This document shows positions 36,409 through 44,946 of a stretch of DNA of 64,000 nt, piece after piece. The notes beneath the pieces were generated by a model. That model saw only the letters and a program-made list of their open reading frames with translations. It did no database searches and had not been told where the DNA came from. A program made the translations under genes and the position numbers. Position 1 is the stretch's first letter, and every line of letters starts with the position of its first letter. The DNA comes from an uncultured Saprospiraceae bacterium (GTDB lineage: Bacteria > Bacteroidota > Bacteroidia > Chitinophagales > Saprospiraceae): contig CALFBH010000035.1 of assembly GCA_937951615.1 (NCBI GenBank), forward strand, positions 1-64,000. Reading direction: 5' to 3'.

Positions 36409-37499
36409 ATTACAATCGAAAAAAGTATAAGTATCCAACTCGATATGATGTTGAACAAACTCTTGGACAATTTGCTAAAAGAGAATTTGTAGAAGATTAT
36501 GCTAAACTTCGAGGTATATTTATTACCAAAGCAACTAGAGTACAACTAGCGGATAAGCTTTCCAGATTTTTTTATGATGATGATGACATTGAGGAAATTC
36601 GAGATGTTGCCTACAAAACGTCAAGAACTCAAACCTTATCTGGGTTCACTGTCAAACTGGAAGAAGGTGCTGGACTAGTAGAATCTATTAGAACATCATT
36701 AACTAATAATGAATTTGATGATCATGTTACTGTTGGTCCTCTTGTTAAATCAAAGAACAGAGATGATGAATTTACTTGTGAGGTATCCTATATAAGTAAA
36801 AAACCAGGAAGAATTGAATTTCTACAGGAAGAATCTAGAAGTTTCAATTTGGTGGTTAGGAAATTAAGTGCTGTTGAATATGATGTTTTAACAGTTGGAA
36901 ATAAGGCAACAGATGATTCTGTTTGTAAAAAAATTGTTAAAAAATCTGTAAAGAGAAGAGGTAAAATAGTGTCCTTGTCAGTAGATGATTTAACCACGCC
37001 TCAAACGATCAGTTTTTTTGATGATCTAGCAAGCGATGGAATACAGAATGAATGGAAGCTATTAGAGGTTTGTCAATTAGTTCTAAGAAAAGGAGAGGAG
37101 GAGGAAGATATAGAGATAGCACCAGCGAACGAACTATTAGGAATAAGTCAAGCGGTATTAGATGGAGATAACTTGAGAGGAAATAGTTTTGTAAAGCAAA
37201 CGGAAAAAAGTGGGTATAGGTTTATTTCAATGACTTATAGGTTTGAACATGTTAGCAAACCATGTATTATTGATATAAAAGCAGAATTTAAGTTACGCCC
37301 AAAAGTATTTGTTATAGATATTATTCAATACTACGAAATTGAGGGAGTTGAAGCAGAGAGAATTGCCAAAGACATGGAACCATCGTTTAAATATGAAGTA
37401 AAAGATAAATTATGGAATTCTTCCAGACGGATATTTAAAGCAGTAAAGAAGAAAGAAATAAATCCTACAACAAAAGTAACAAACGCACATAGCCGCTAA
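36387..37499 (+). CDS. Unknown protein, third gene of the cassette
   Basis: A 370-residue soluble protein with no family I recognise. It starts with a basic stretch (NYNRKKYKYPTRYDVEQTL) and a helical segment, has an acidic patch (YDDDDIEEIRD near 68), a central part rich in beta-type strands, and a basic Lys-rich segment (KKIVKKSVKRRGK near 181). A basic C-terminus suggests nucleic-acid contact, but that is weak inference. It overlaps the nuclease-like gene by 22 bases. The stop codon lies in the loop of a TAGCCGC/GCGGCTA hairpin (37490-37508), after which normal composition resumes. Confidence 0.7.
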   Translation: MDQRQELNYNRKKYKYPTRYDVEQTLGQFAKREFVEDYAKLRGIFITKATRVQLADKLSRFFYDDDDIEEIRDVAYKTSRTQTLSGFTVKLEEGAGLVESIRTSLTNNEFDDHVTVGPLVKSKNRDDEFTCEVSYISKKPGRIEFLQEESRSFNLVVRKLSAVEYDVLTVGNKATDDSVCKKIVKKSVKRRGKIVSLSVDDLTTPQTISFFDDLASDGIQNEWKLLEVCQLVLRKGEEEEDIEIAPANELLGISQAVLDGDNLRGNSFVKQTEKSGYRFISMTYRFEHVSKPCIIDIKAEFKLRPKVFVIDIIQYYEIEGVEAERIAKDMEPSFKYEVKDKLWNSSRRIFKAVKKKEINPTTKVTNAHSR

Positions 37500-37542
37500 A
37501 CGCGGCTACGATCGTTGATACAAAACGTCGCATGACACAGCT

Positions 37543-38244
37543 CTAAAATAACAAAATACCAACTTTAATATGCATAGAAAGCCCAATCCCACCAGGCTGA
37601 CTGCGCCAGGAACCGAGGCTGTAAAGATTGGGGCCATGTTTGGCAGCAAATTGATCGACGAGATTATTGCGTGTTTCATCGCCATTACTACTTTTATCCA
37701 AAAAAAGAGAAGCCGCGCTAATACCAAAATCAAAATCAAGTAACAAGAAACCATACACGACTTCCTGATAACCAAAACCAATATCCAACTGGCGACTGGG
37801 AATATCCTCGATTTTAAACCCGCGAAGTATATTATCAGTGGGATCAGTAGGGTCAGGAATCAACTCGCTACCAAAAACTGCTGCCTGACCAATCGCATAT
37901 TTGCCAAAAACATAAGAACCCGTAGGAGCAGGTAGGGCATTATTGAGAAAATATTGTCCAGTAATGCCGATTTGTGCATCTCTTATTCTGGCTTTGGCAT
38001 CAGGGAAGCTGCCATAATTCTGCTTATACTGTTTGCCCGTAATGGAGAAATCAGCTCCAATAACAAGATTGCGAAGCAATACATAATCTAAGCCAATATG
38101 CACGCCACGCTCAGTAAGAGGAGAAACCAAGTCCGTCTTAAACATCATACGCTTACCCTGATAACCAGTCGGCTGGGCATACATAGCAAGGCTGAATAGC
38201 ATCATTGTAAAAAAATATAACAGTCTGTTTTTATAATCAATCAT
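37543..38244 (-). CDS. Outer-membrane beta-barrel-like protein
   Basis: A 233-residue exported protein: signal peptide with TMMLFSLAMYAQ (about 13-24), followed by alternating amphipathic strands (LVIGADFSITGKQY, AQIGITGQYFLN, LDIGFGYQEVVYGFLLLDFDFG) and a C-terminal strand ending in phenylalanine (MHIKVGILLF). This pattern is typical of small Bacteroidota porin-like barrels; no specific family recognised. It follows a run of AATTACG repeats on its upstream side. Confidence 0.65.
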   Translation of the reverse strand: MIDYKNRLLYFFTMMLFSLAMYAQPTGYQGKRMMFKTDLVSPLTERGVHIGLDYVLLRNLVIGADFSITGKQYKQNYGSFPDAKARIRDAQIGITGQYFLNNALPAPTGSYVFGKYAIGQAAVFGSELIPDPTDPTDNILRGFKIEDIPSRQLDIGFGYQEVVYGFLLLDFDFGISAASLFLDKSSNGDETRNNLVDQFAAKHGPNLYSLGSWRSQPGGIGLSMHIKVGILLF

Positions 38245-38251
38245 TTAAAGC

Positions 38252-38308
38252 ATTCGTAATTCGTAATTAAAGCATTCGTAATTCGTAATTAAATCATTCG
38301 TAATTCAT
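38252..38308. repeat. STRR-like array, AATTACG family, three units
   Basis: The 19-mer ATTCGTAATTCGTAATTAA occurs at 38252-38270 and again at 38274-38292, followed by a third partial copy (38296-38308). Confidence 0.8.
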
Positions 38309-38314
38309 CCATTA

Positions 38315-39055
38315 TTATCTCGAAATAATTTTAAAACTATCATAAATCACGGCATTCAGATTGGTGTCGGAAGCAGGCGCGTCTACTCGTCGGATTTCCC
38401 GATAAACAATCTCCGCAGTTTCTACATTGGCAATAATGGTGTAATAATAGGTGTCAACTTCTGGCGAAAAAAAACTGACCACACCAAGCGGTGGAACGGT
38501 AATGAGCCAGATGAGTTTTCCTTTCACGGGTTTACGATGTGAGGTCACACCTTGAATGGCAAAAAAAGGCGTATCATATTGCTTTGCCAGGTGGCTGAAA
38601 TGCGAGGCAATGACGGGACCCGTTTCATGGCGATTAAAAGTATGTTTATCAAATGTCCTGCCTTTTTTACTGATAAAATCCTGTAGAAAACTGACTTGTA
38701 GAATTTCTCTTTTCAATGGAGCAAGGTCGCGAAAATAAGGCGTATCTTTAGGTTCGAGCCGTTTGGTGTCAATCATTTCTACCTGAATACCGTTTTTTTG
38801 TGCATTCCTATAGAGTGTATTATTGAGTTGAATTTCTTTGGCGGTGGCGCGTTTGTATTTGCGCTGAGTGCTACGTTGTCCTGATGTGACCAGCAATTCA
38901 AAATCAGGATCAAGGCTGACCATTTTTTCTATACGGATTTTTTTTGCATTAAAATCGCGGGTGCGGTCAATACGCAAAGCCCCCCGGCAGGAAGTCAGGA
39001 AAACAAGAAAGAAAAGCCCAAGACATATTTTACTATTCAAAACGGTTTTTAGCAT
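38315..39055 (-). CDS. Hypothetical lipoprotein
   Basis: A 246-residue protein with a lipoprotein signal peptide (GLFFLVFLTSC, Cys23). The mature part is basic at the start (many Arg/Lys) with a beta-rich C-terminal half (LIWLITVPPLGVVSFF near 178, TYYYTIIANVETAEIVYREIR near 203). No family recognised. Its ATG lies 23 bases inside the 3' end of the upstream M48 peptidase gene, so the two are very likely co-translated and functionally linked at the envelope. Confidence 0.7.
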   Translation of the reverse strand: MLKTVLNSKICLGLFFLVFLTSCRGALRIDRTRDFNAKKIRIEKMVSLDPDFELLVTSGQRSTQRKYKRATAKEIQLNNTLYRNAQKNGIQVEMIDTKRLEPKDTPYFRDLAPLKREILQVSFLQDFISKKGRTFDKHTFNRHETGPVIASHFSHLAKQYDTPFFAIQGVTSHRKPVKGKLIWLITVPPLGVVSFFSPEVDTYYYTIIANVETAEIVYREIRRVDAPASDTNLNAVIYDSFKIISR

Positions 39056-40511
39056 ACCAATAATGTTTCCCCCCTTTAAAGTGTTCTAAATAATTTTCAA
39101 AATAAGGACGCGCTTTTTTCTGTCCATAAACCAGTTCCATGTATTTCGCCATGATAATGGCAATGGTTCCACTACTTTCCTGATGTACCTGATATTGCTG
39201 TTGCAAATAATTTTCTGTCAATTGGCGCAAAGCCGGCTCATCCATTTTTCGCAACGAGCAGGAAATCTGATGATAGCCTTTCAGACGAATATCATTCTCA
39301 AGATTAAGATTGAGCAATGACTTGAGTTGTCCGCGTTGTTCATAGAGATATAACTGGAACAAATTTTCAGCAATTTTATCTGTTAAATAGGTATTCGCAG
39401 GATAGAATTCCTGTAAAAGCAAGGCATGGAGAAGGCTAAGTACATAATCTGCTTCCCGATAAGCATTTTCAATAAGTTCAAATCGGGCAATATTATTAAT
39501 GTGGACAAAATCTTCTTCAGACACCAAAAAAGATTGCCCGCTAAGACTGCCACTGAGTTGTTCCTGCCGCTGTCGAATCATGGTCGGCGTAAAGTGGCTT
39601 TTGGTATTTTCTCCTGTATTAAAGAGGGTTTGGCGTTCCATTTCGTTGCATACCACCACCGTAGGAGAAAGTCGTGCTAATAGATTTTCTGGGCTATCAT
39701 GCCGCCCATGTACCAGTAAATCTAAAGTTTGGCTGACGGCTTCGGTATCATATCCAGCTTTGGCGAGTAGGTCGAGTGCGAAGGCATCGGCTTCTTCTTC
39801 ACTTTTTTTGGTGTAAGCAACATTGGCTTTGAGGTTATCCAAAGCACGTTTTTGGATATTACTTAGTTTTTGAGTCCGCACATATTGCCGAAAAGGATGT
39901 CCGCTCTGATGATGACCGATTTCGTGAGCGAGTACAAAAGCCAGTTGGGCTTCATTTTCGAGCTGCGCAAGAAGCCCGATATTAAGAATCAATGTCCCAT
40001 CCTGCCAGACTGCGGCATTGGACGTGACAAAACGGCTGACAAATACACTGATGTCAGGACTTTCTGGCAGGTGTTGTAAAAGCTGATTTGCTACCTGGCG
40101 GACATATTGGGTGCATGGATCATTATAATAAATACTCCCACTTAGGAAAATTTCCTGTAAAGTAAAACGAGTGGTGGTTTTGAAATCCTTACTTTGCTTT
40201 TTGCGAATCCGCTCGTCTTCAACAATGATTTTGATTTCTGTTGTTCCTTTCATACCCTGGAAAAAACGCTCTGGAATCGTTCCTTTGGCCTCAATAGGCG
40301 TATAGCTGGTATTCAGCTGCGCAGCACTGTATAATGGCAGAATAATCAGCATTAAAATACTGACAATAAGGTGTTTGTAGCAATATTGTTGCAAGGATGA
40401 AGGCTTTAGCTTTAGTGTAATGCGAGGTATTTGTGTTTTAGTAGAGTCAAGAATTTTGTTCGCTTGTTTTTCGTAAAACAATACTACAAAGAAAGCATTT
40501 TTTATAGACAA
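39033..40511 (-). CDS. M48 family zinc metalloprotease
   Basis: A secreted or periplasmic protease. The zinc motif HEIGHH (HExxH, near residue 196) and the third ligand in EEEADAFALDLLAKAGYD (near 240) define the M48B/Oma1-HtpX-like domain, about residues 120-290; a helical C-terminal part follows. A signal-like hydrophobic stretch (HLIVSILMLIILPLYSAAQ) is at about 48-66 of the longest frame, so translation may start later than 40511, for example at the methionine within that hydrophobic stretch; a strictly correct start is not evident. In related proteins such soluble M48 enzymes are involved in outer-membrane quality control. The downstream lipoprotein gene overlaps it. Confidence 0.85.
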   Translation of the reverse strand: MSIKNAFFVVLFYEKQANKILDSTKTQIPRITLKLKPSSLQQYCYKHLIVSILMLIILPLYSAAQLNTSYTPIEAKGTIPERFFQGMKGTTEIKIIVEDERIRKKQSKDFKTTTRFTLQEIFLSGSIYYNDPCTQYVRQVANQLLQHLPESPDISVFVSRFVTSNAAVWQDGTLILNIGLLAQLENEAQLAFVLAHEIGHHQSGHPFRQYVRTQKLSNIQKRALDNLKANVAYTKKSEEEADAFALDLLAKAGYDTEAVSQTLDLLVHGRHDSPENLLARLSPTVVVCNEMERQTLFNTGENTKSHFTPTMIRQRQEQLSGSLSGQSFLVSEEDFVHINNIARFELIENAYREADYVLSLLHALLLQEFYPANTYLTDKIAENLFQLYLYEQRGQLKSLLNLNLENDIRLKGYHQISCSLRKMDEPALRQLTENYLQQQYQVHQESSGTIAIIMAKYMELVYGQKKARPYFENYLEHFKGGKHYWYAKNRFE

Positions 40512-40766
40512 AAGTAAACAGTTTTTGATTTAGGTATATAAAAAACGTTCAATTATTTTGCTAAATATTACCTGTTCCGGAACATAGGTTATAAATATTA
40601 GCACAAAAGACAATGAAGTAATGGGGAGAAATAATGGAATATTGTTTGTTATTAAAAAGATAAATTGTGGGATAATTTATTATCTTGTAGAACATTTTTT
40701 AAAATTGTACGTTACGAATTAAGTAGTACAAACAAAATAGAACCATCACATAAATTTTAAATAAAT

Positions 40767-41084
40767 ATGGCATTAGAACTTACAGACACGAACTTTGCAG
40801 CGACAGCACTGGATACAGACAAACTAGTCGTTATAGATTTTTGGGCACAATGGTGTGGCCCTTGCAAAATGCTTTCTCCTATTGTAGAACAATTGGCAGA
40901 AGAATATAAAGACCAAGCCGTTATCGGTAAGGTAGATGTAGATAATAATTCGGAAGTTTCTACAAAATACGGAATCCGCAGTTTGCCAACAATTTTGTTT
41001 TTGAAAAACGGCGAAGTTGTACACAAGCATGTTGGCTACACGGTCAAAAAGAACTTACAAGAGAAAATCGAAGCGCATCTTTAA
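40767..41084 (+). CDS. trxA: Thioredoxin
   Basis: A 105-residue thioredoxin with the active-site WCGPCKM (near residue 31-37), the cis-proline segment GIRSLPTILFL and normal length. It acts in cytoplasmic dithiol-disulfide exchange with thioredoxin reductase. No signal peptide. It is divergent from the M48 gene; the 255-base gap upstream is A+T-rich and shows no certain promoter. It ends before a terminator. Confidence 0.96.
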   Translation: MALELTDTNFAATALDTDKLVVIDFWAQWCGPCKMLSPIVEQLAEEYKDQAVIGKVDVDNNSEVSTKYGIRSLPTILFLKNGEVVHKHVGYTVKKNLQEKIEAHL

Positions 41085-41113
41085 TAAAAGTTGCTGAAAA
41101 ATTCTTTACTTTA

Positions 41114-41148
41114 TGCCCTCATTCTTAAAAGAGTGGGGGCTTTTTATT
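41114..41148 (+). terminator. Intrinsic terminator after trxA
   Basis: GCCCTCATTC-TTAAAA-GAGTGGGGGC (with G-T pairs) followed by TTTTTATTTT. Confidence 0.65.
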
Positions 41149-41263
41149 TTCATTGCTCGATTGTTCTATTGCTACATGCTTGGATTGCTTCATGGTTTGT
41201 GAAACAATATGACAATGAAACAGTATAACAATGAATCCATGAAACAATAAAACAATGAATATC
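41149..41263. repeat. STRR-like inverted array, ACAATGA family
   Basis: CATTG/ATTGTT units on the left (41149-41200) and AACAATATGACAATGAAACA, AACAATGA and AACAATAAAACAATGAAT units on the right, reaching to within a few bases of the DUF58 start codon. The two halves are roughly complementary. Confidence 0.6.
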
Positions 41264-41264
41264 C

Positions 41265-42194
41265 ATGAGTTTATTTGACGATTACGATGTCCGGCAATTA
41301 GGTAATCTGGAATTGCTGGCAAAGCAGGTAGTAGAAGGTTTTATTATCGGTTTACACAAAAGCCCGTTTCACGGATTTTCAGTGGAATTTGCCGAACACC
41401 GCCTCTACAATCCTGGCGATTCGACCAAAAATATCGACTGGAAAGTCTATGCACGGACGGATAAATTATTTTCCAAACGTTTTGAAGAAGAAACCAATCT
41501 GCGTTGTCAGATTGTAGTGGACAGTTCTTCTTCCATGTACTTCCCTGATGCAGGCGACAAAGATACAGGGCAAGTCAATAAGTTGCGTTTTTCTGCCTTG
41601 GCTGCAGCGGCATTGATGAATTTACTAAAAAAACAACGCGATGCTTTCGGCTTGAGTGTTTTTTCGGAGGAAGTCGATACACATACCCGTTGCAAATCAA
41701 GTACGACACATTACAAGCTGTTGCTCTCCCGTTTGGATGAGTTGCTAGCCAATCCACAACGCGAAAAAAAGACTTCTGCCGCCAGTGCTTTGCACGAAAT
41801 TGCAGACAGTATTCATCGCCGCTCTCTAGTCGTGATTTTTAGCGATATGTTTGAGCAAAGCGAAGATACGGATCGCCTGTTTTCTGCCTTACAACACCTT
41901 AGACATAATAAGCACGAAGTAGTATTATTCCACGTGGTAGACAAAAGCAAAGAAATTGACTTTGAGTTTGAAAACCGCCCGTACATTTTTATTGATATGG
42001 AAACCAATGAAAAAGTACGTCTTCAATCCAACCAAGTCAAGGATTACTACACCGAACAAATGCTAAAATTCCGGGACGAATTGGAAATGAAATGCCTCCA
42101 ATATAAAGTAGATTTTGTAGAAGCCGATATTCAAAAAGGTTTCCGTCAGGTATTGATGCCGTATTTGGTCAAGCGCAGTAGAATGGGAACTTGA
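41265..42194 (+). CDS. DUF58 domain protein with vWA-like fold
   Basis: A 309-residue cytoplasmic protein of the DUF58 family (Bat/MoxR-associated). The DUF58 signature LYNPGDSTKNIDWKVYART (near residue 47) is followed by a von Willebrand A-like domain with a metal-ion-dependent DSSSSM (near 85) and a VVIFSDMFE (near 187) motif. In many bacteria this gene lies next to a MoxR AAA-ATPase; no MoxR is present in this neighbourhood. Start: the ATG at 41265 sits right after the repeat array. Confidence 0.9.
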   Translation: MSLFDDYDVRQLGNLELLAKQVVEGFIIGLHKSPFHGFSVEFAEHRLYNPGDSTKNIDWKVYARTDKLFSKRFEEETNLRCQIVVDSSSSMYFPDAGDKDTGQVNKLRFSALAAAALMNLLKKQRDAFGLSVFSEEVDTHTRCKSSTTHYKLLLSRLDELLANPQREKKTSAASALHEIADSIHRRSLVVIFSDMFEQSEDTDRLFSALQHLRHNKHEVVLFHVVDKSKEIDFEFENRPYIFIDMETNEKVRLQSNQVKDYYTEQMLKFRDELEMKCLQYKVDFVEADIQKGFRQVLMPYLVKRSRMGT

Positions 42195-42252
42195 GTTTAA
42201 ATTCCAAAATAAAAAATTCCAAATTCCAATTTGCAGAATATTAAATAAGTGG

Positions 42253-42388
42253 AAAATGTGTTGAAGTGTTGATGTGCGCATGTGTTGATGTAGGTCGTTT
42301 TGCGAGCAAAACACGACAACACGACAACACATCAACACCACAACACAAAAATTAATAGTTCATCATTCATAGTTCATCATTATAAAAA
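42253..42388. repeat. STRR-like inverted array (ATCAACAC) followed by TTCATCA units
   Basis: The left arm includes 26 bases (42266-42291) identical to those in front of sulP (16662-16687). It is paired with ACGACAACACGACAACACATC-type units on the right (42312-42344). Then TTCATCATTCATAGTTCATC (42361-42380) leads to the ppk2 start codon. Confidence 0.7.
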
Positions 42389-42390
42389 AG

Positions 42391-43161
42391 ATGGTTAAAT
42401 TATCAGAAATATCAACCCGCGCTCCCAAAGATTTGAATCGGGAGAAAGTGGAAAAAGGAACAAACGATTTATACAAACGCATCGGCGAATTGCAGGAATT
42501 GATGCAGGCAGGCGGAAAACACAGTTTGCTAGTCGTCTTTCAGGGCATGGATTCGAGTGGCAAGGACGGACTGACCAAGCGTGTCTTCCGGTATTGTAGT
42601 CCAGTAGGCATTAATGCCAAAGGTTTTAAAAAACCAACAGACGAAGAATTTGGACACGATTTCTTATGGCGTGTTCACAAACACACACCTGAAAAAGGCA
42701 TGATACAGGTCTTCAATCGTTCGCATTATGAAGACATTTTGATACAACGCGTGCATGGCTGGATTGATGAAGAACGAGTCGATGTGCGTATCAATGCGAT
42801 CAATGCTTTTGAAGATTTGCTGCAAAAGGATAATAATACGACAGTCCTCAAGTTCTTCCTGCATCTTTCGCCAGAACGCCAATTGAAGAAACTACAAGAA
42901 CGTATTGATTTGCCACGCAAAAACTACAAACACAACGATGGCGACTGGGAACAGCGTCAGCATTGGGATAAATACATGGAGTGTTACGAAGATGCCATCA
43001 ATCGCTGCAATGCTGCGCCATGGTATGTCGTGCCGGCTGACCAACGTTGGTATCGGAACTTTTATGTCGCTCAAACCGTTTTAAATGTTTTAGAAGGCTT
43101 GAATATGGAATATCCGATATTGGATAAAGAAAAACTAGGAGAAGGAGTTGGGATTAGCTAA
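42391..43161 (+). CDS. Polyphosphate kinase 2 family protein (PPK2)
   Basis: Transfers phosphate between polyphosphate and nucleotides; class I/III PPK2s act on nucleoside mono- or diphosphates. The Walker A-like loop GMDSSGKDG (near residue 51) binds phosphates, NRSHYEDIL (near 109) is the lid/Walker B-like stretch, and WYVVPADQRWYRNFYVAQTV is the family's C-terminal signature. The 256 residues make a single-domain PPK2. Product direction (ADP or ATP synthesis) cannot be told from sequence alone. Confidence 0.93.
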   Translation: MVKLSEISTRAPKDLNREKVEKGTNDLYKRIGELQELMQAGGKHSLLVVFQGMDSSGKDGLTKRVFRYCSPVGINAKGFKKPTDEEFGHDFLWRVHKHTPEKGMIQVFNRSHYEDILIQRVHGWIDEERVDVRINAINAFEDLLQKDNNTTVLKFFLHLSPERQLKKLQERIDLPRKNYKHNDGDWEQRQHWDKYMECYEDAINRCNAAPWYVVPADQRWYRNFYVAQTVLNVLEGLNMEYPILDKEKLGEGVGIS

Positions 43162-43252
43162 TTACGAATTGTTTAATTACGAATTACGAATTGGATAATC
43201 TATACATTCTTTCATTTCGTCATTCATTCATTCTCTCATTCTCTCATTGATC
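43160..43252. repeat. STRR-like arrays, AATTACG and TCATTCA families
   Basis: TTAATTACGAATTACGAAT at 43173-43191 is an exact copy of 24156-24174. It is followed by CATTCATTCATTCTCTCATT units ending two bases before the S4 gene start. Confidence 0.7.
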
Positions 43253-43253
43253 C

Positions 43254-43634
43254 ATGAACAAAGTAAGAGTTGATAAATGGTTGTGGAGTGTGCGTATTTT
43301 TAAATCGCGCACAATGGCTACAGATGCCTGTAAATCCAATAAGGTAAAGATTGGCGAAAAGCCTTTGAAAGCGTCTTATATGTTGTCGGAGGGTGAAATC
43401 CTTCAGGTACATAAAGAGGGCTTTGACATGGTCTTTCGAGCCGTGAAGCTGATTGGAAAGCGGGTATCAGCTACCCTCGCCGAGCCTTGTTATGAAAACC
43501 TGACCCCAGAAGATGAAATGAATAAGTACAAATCCTGGTTTGTCGGAAAAGCTGCTCCTGAAAGACGAGAAAAAGGTGCAGGACGACCAACGAAGCGGGA
43601 GCGTAGGAATATAGAGCGATTTAAGAAAGATTAA
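43254..43634 (+). CDS. S4-domain RNA-binding protein, Hsp15-like
   Basis: A 126-residue S4-fold protein (residues 3-65; MNKVRVDKWLWSVRIFKSRT) with a basic C-terminal tail (ERREKGAGRPTKRERRNIER). It matches ribosome-associated heat-shock protein 15 (HslR), which rescues free 50S subunits carrying nascent chains. It stands alone, without an obvious terminator but followed by a repeat dyad. Confidence 0.88.
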   Translation: MNKVRVDKWLWSVRIFKSRTMATDACKSNKVKIGEKPLKASYMLSEGEILQVHKEGFDMVFRAVKLIGKRVSATLAEPCYENLTPEDEMNKYKSWFVGKAAPERREKGAGRPTKRERRNIERFKKD

Positions 43635-43671
43635 GGCAAGTTCTACAAAAATCGGACTTAGAGAGGGATTA

Positions 43672-43760
43672 TAATTGTGAAATTGTGAAATTGAGGAATT
43701 GAATAATTGTTGTTACGGTTTTTGCAAAGCAAAAAAATAATAGTGAAACCGTAAAACAAT
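43672..43760. repeat. Dyad and ATTGTGAA units between convergent genes
   Basis: GTGAAATTGTGAAATTGAGG-type units (43677-43708) then GTTGTTACGGTTTTTGC, AAAGCAAAAA and a complementary GAAACCGTAAAACAATTAA, forming an imperfect hairpin. Confidence 0.5.
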
Positions 43761-43788
43761 TAATAGCACATTCATTCATCTACTACCC

Positions 43789-44919
43789 CTAGCCAAAGCG
43801 CACCCGAGTTTCAAACTCCAGATAACCTTGCGTTTTCAAGAAAAACAAGAGTGCAAGCAGCGCGACAAACAAGAAAATTAAAAACCCTATTTTGATATAA
43901 GAAAGTGGCTTCTTACCATTCACCCTGCCTGTTTGTCCATTGATGGCAAACTGGTATATTTTATTTTGATATTGATAAGAACAAAGCCAGATAGGAAGCA
44001 TAATATGCTTGAAAGTCTGGTCAAATTTCTGACTTTGTATCGCCAAAAAACGCTGTTGATCGCCGCCTAATTCTGCGGCACAAAGTGCGCGGAGTTTGCT
44101 GTCCATAATCACATTGGCGCGTTCATAACCCTGTTTGACATTCAAATCGTAAACTTCTGCTTCCCAGCCCAACATATAACGCGGATCATAATTCACCACA
44201 TCATCCAGTTTGAATGGAAATATGCGTTCCATCAATTGCTGCTGTACATGCTGGGAACCGACGACTAGAATATCATCGAAAAAATGGCTGAGGTGACCAC
44301 TTCTGCGCGTCCAGCGAATTTGCGGAACGCGCTGGGTTTGCCATCGTCCATTGACCATGGCTCGCTGGTTTGTATAAGTCGTATGTCCTGCCTCACCTGT
44401 CCAGTTGGATTCGGTTTGGGCATCATACGTCCAGAATGGCAAATAGATCCCGTGTAAGGCTTCCATCTTTGCCAGCCGTTTCAGTTTATTGGGATGAAAC
44501 CAGCCTTTTTTTATCCATTTTTCAAATAAAAGTTGCCCATCTTCCTGCGGAATACGAAATGGAACGATACCGACCGGCTGGATAAAATTATGCTCAAAAG
44601 CTTCTAAATTGATATTTTTAGAACCACAAAATGCACAATCAGCTTTGACATCAGTCGTGCCCACCATAAATTTTGCACCACAATTCTGACAATCCATGAC
44701 TTTCTGCCCCTCGTGTTCCGGCACTATTTTTTCGGCTTCTTCGATGGCTTTTTGCAGTGCAGCTTCCTCTACTTTATCATTGCATTCATCAATGTCTTCA
44801 CCATAGCCGCAATACTCACAATGTATCCGCAATTTCTCAGCAGAATATACAAATCGTCCGCCACAGGAAGGGCAGGGGACATTAAGCACTTTTTCTACAA
44901 CTTCTGGTTGTTCTGGCAT
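43789..44919 (-). CDS. Zinc-ribbon membrane protein (YdjG-like), partner of the SPFH protein
   Basis: A 376-residue protein with two N-terminal zinc ribbons (CPSCGG...CEYCG, residues 15-37; CQNCGA...CAFCGS, about 75-100), a large cytoplasmic domain, and one C-terminal transmembrane segment (YIKIGFLIFLFVALLALLFFL near 342). The arrangement resembles Bacillus subtilis YdjG/YdjH, which are encoded beside the SPFH protein YdjI and a PspA homologue. Here the next gene upstream on the same strand is an SPFH protein, 27 bases away. A membrane-stress role is inferred from that association; no PspA gene is in this window. Confidence 0.75.
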   Translation of the reverse strand: MPEQPEVVEKVLNVPCPSCGGRFVYSAEKLRIHCEYCGYGEDIDECNDKVEEAALQKAIEEAEKIVPEHEGQKVMDCQNCGAKFMVGTTDVKADCAFCGSKNINLEAFEHNFIQPVGIVPFRIPQEDGQLLFEKWIKKGWFHPNKLKRLAKMEALHGIYLPFWTYDAQTESNWTGEAGHTTYTNQRAMVNGRWQTQRVPQIRWTRRSGHLSHFFDDILVVGSQHVQQQLMERIFPFKLDDVVNYDPRYMLGWEAEVYDLNVKQGYERANVIMDSKLRALCAAELGGDQQRFLAIQSQKFDQTFKHIMLPIWLCSYQYQNKIYQFAINGQTGRVNGKKPLSYIKIGFLIFLFVALLALLFFLKTQGYLEFETRVRFG

Positions 44920-44946
44920 GAATTGGTGATTGGTTAATGGTGGCGA

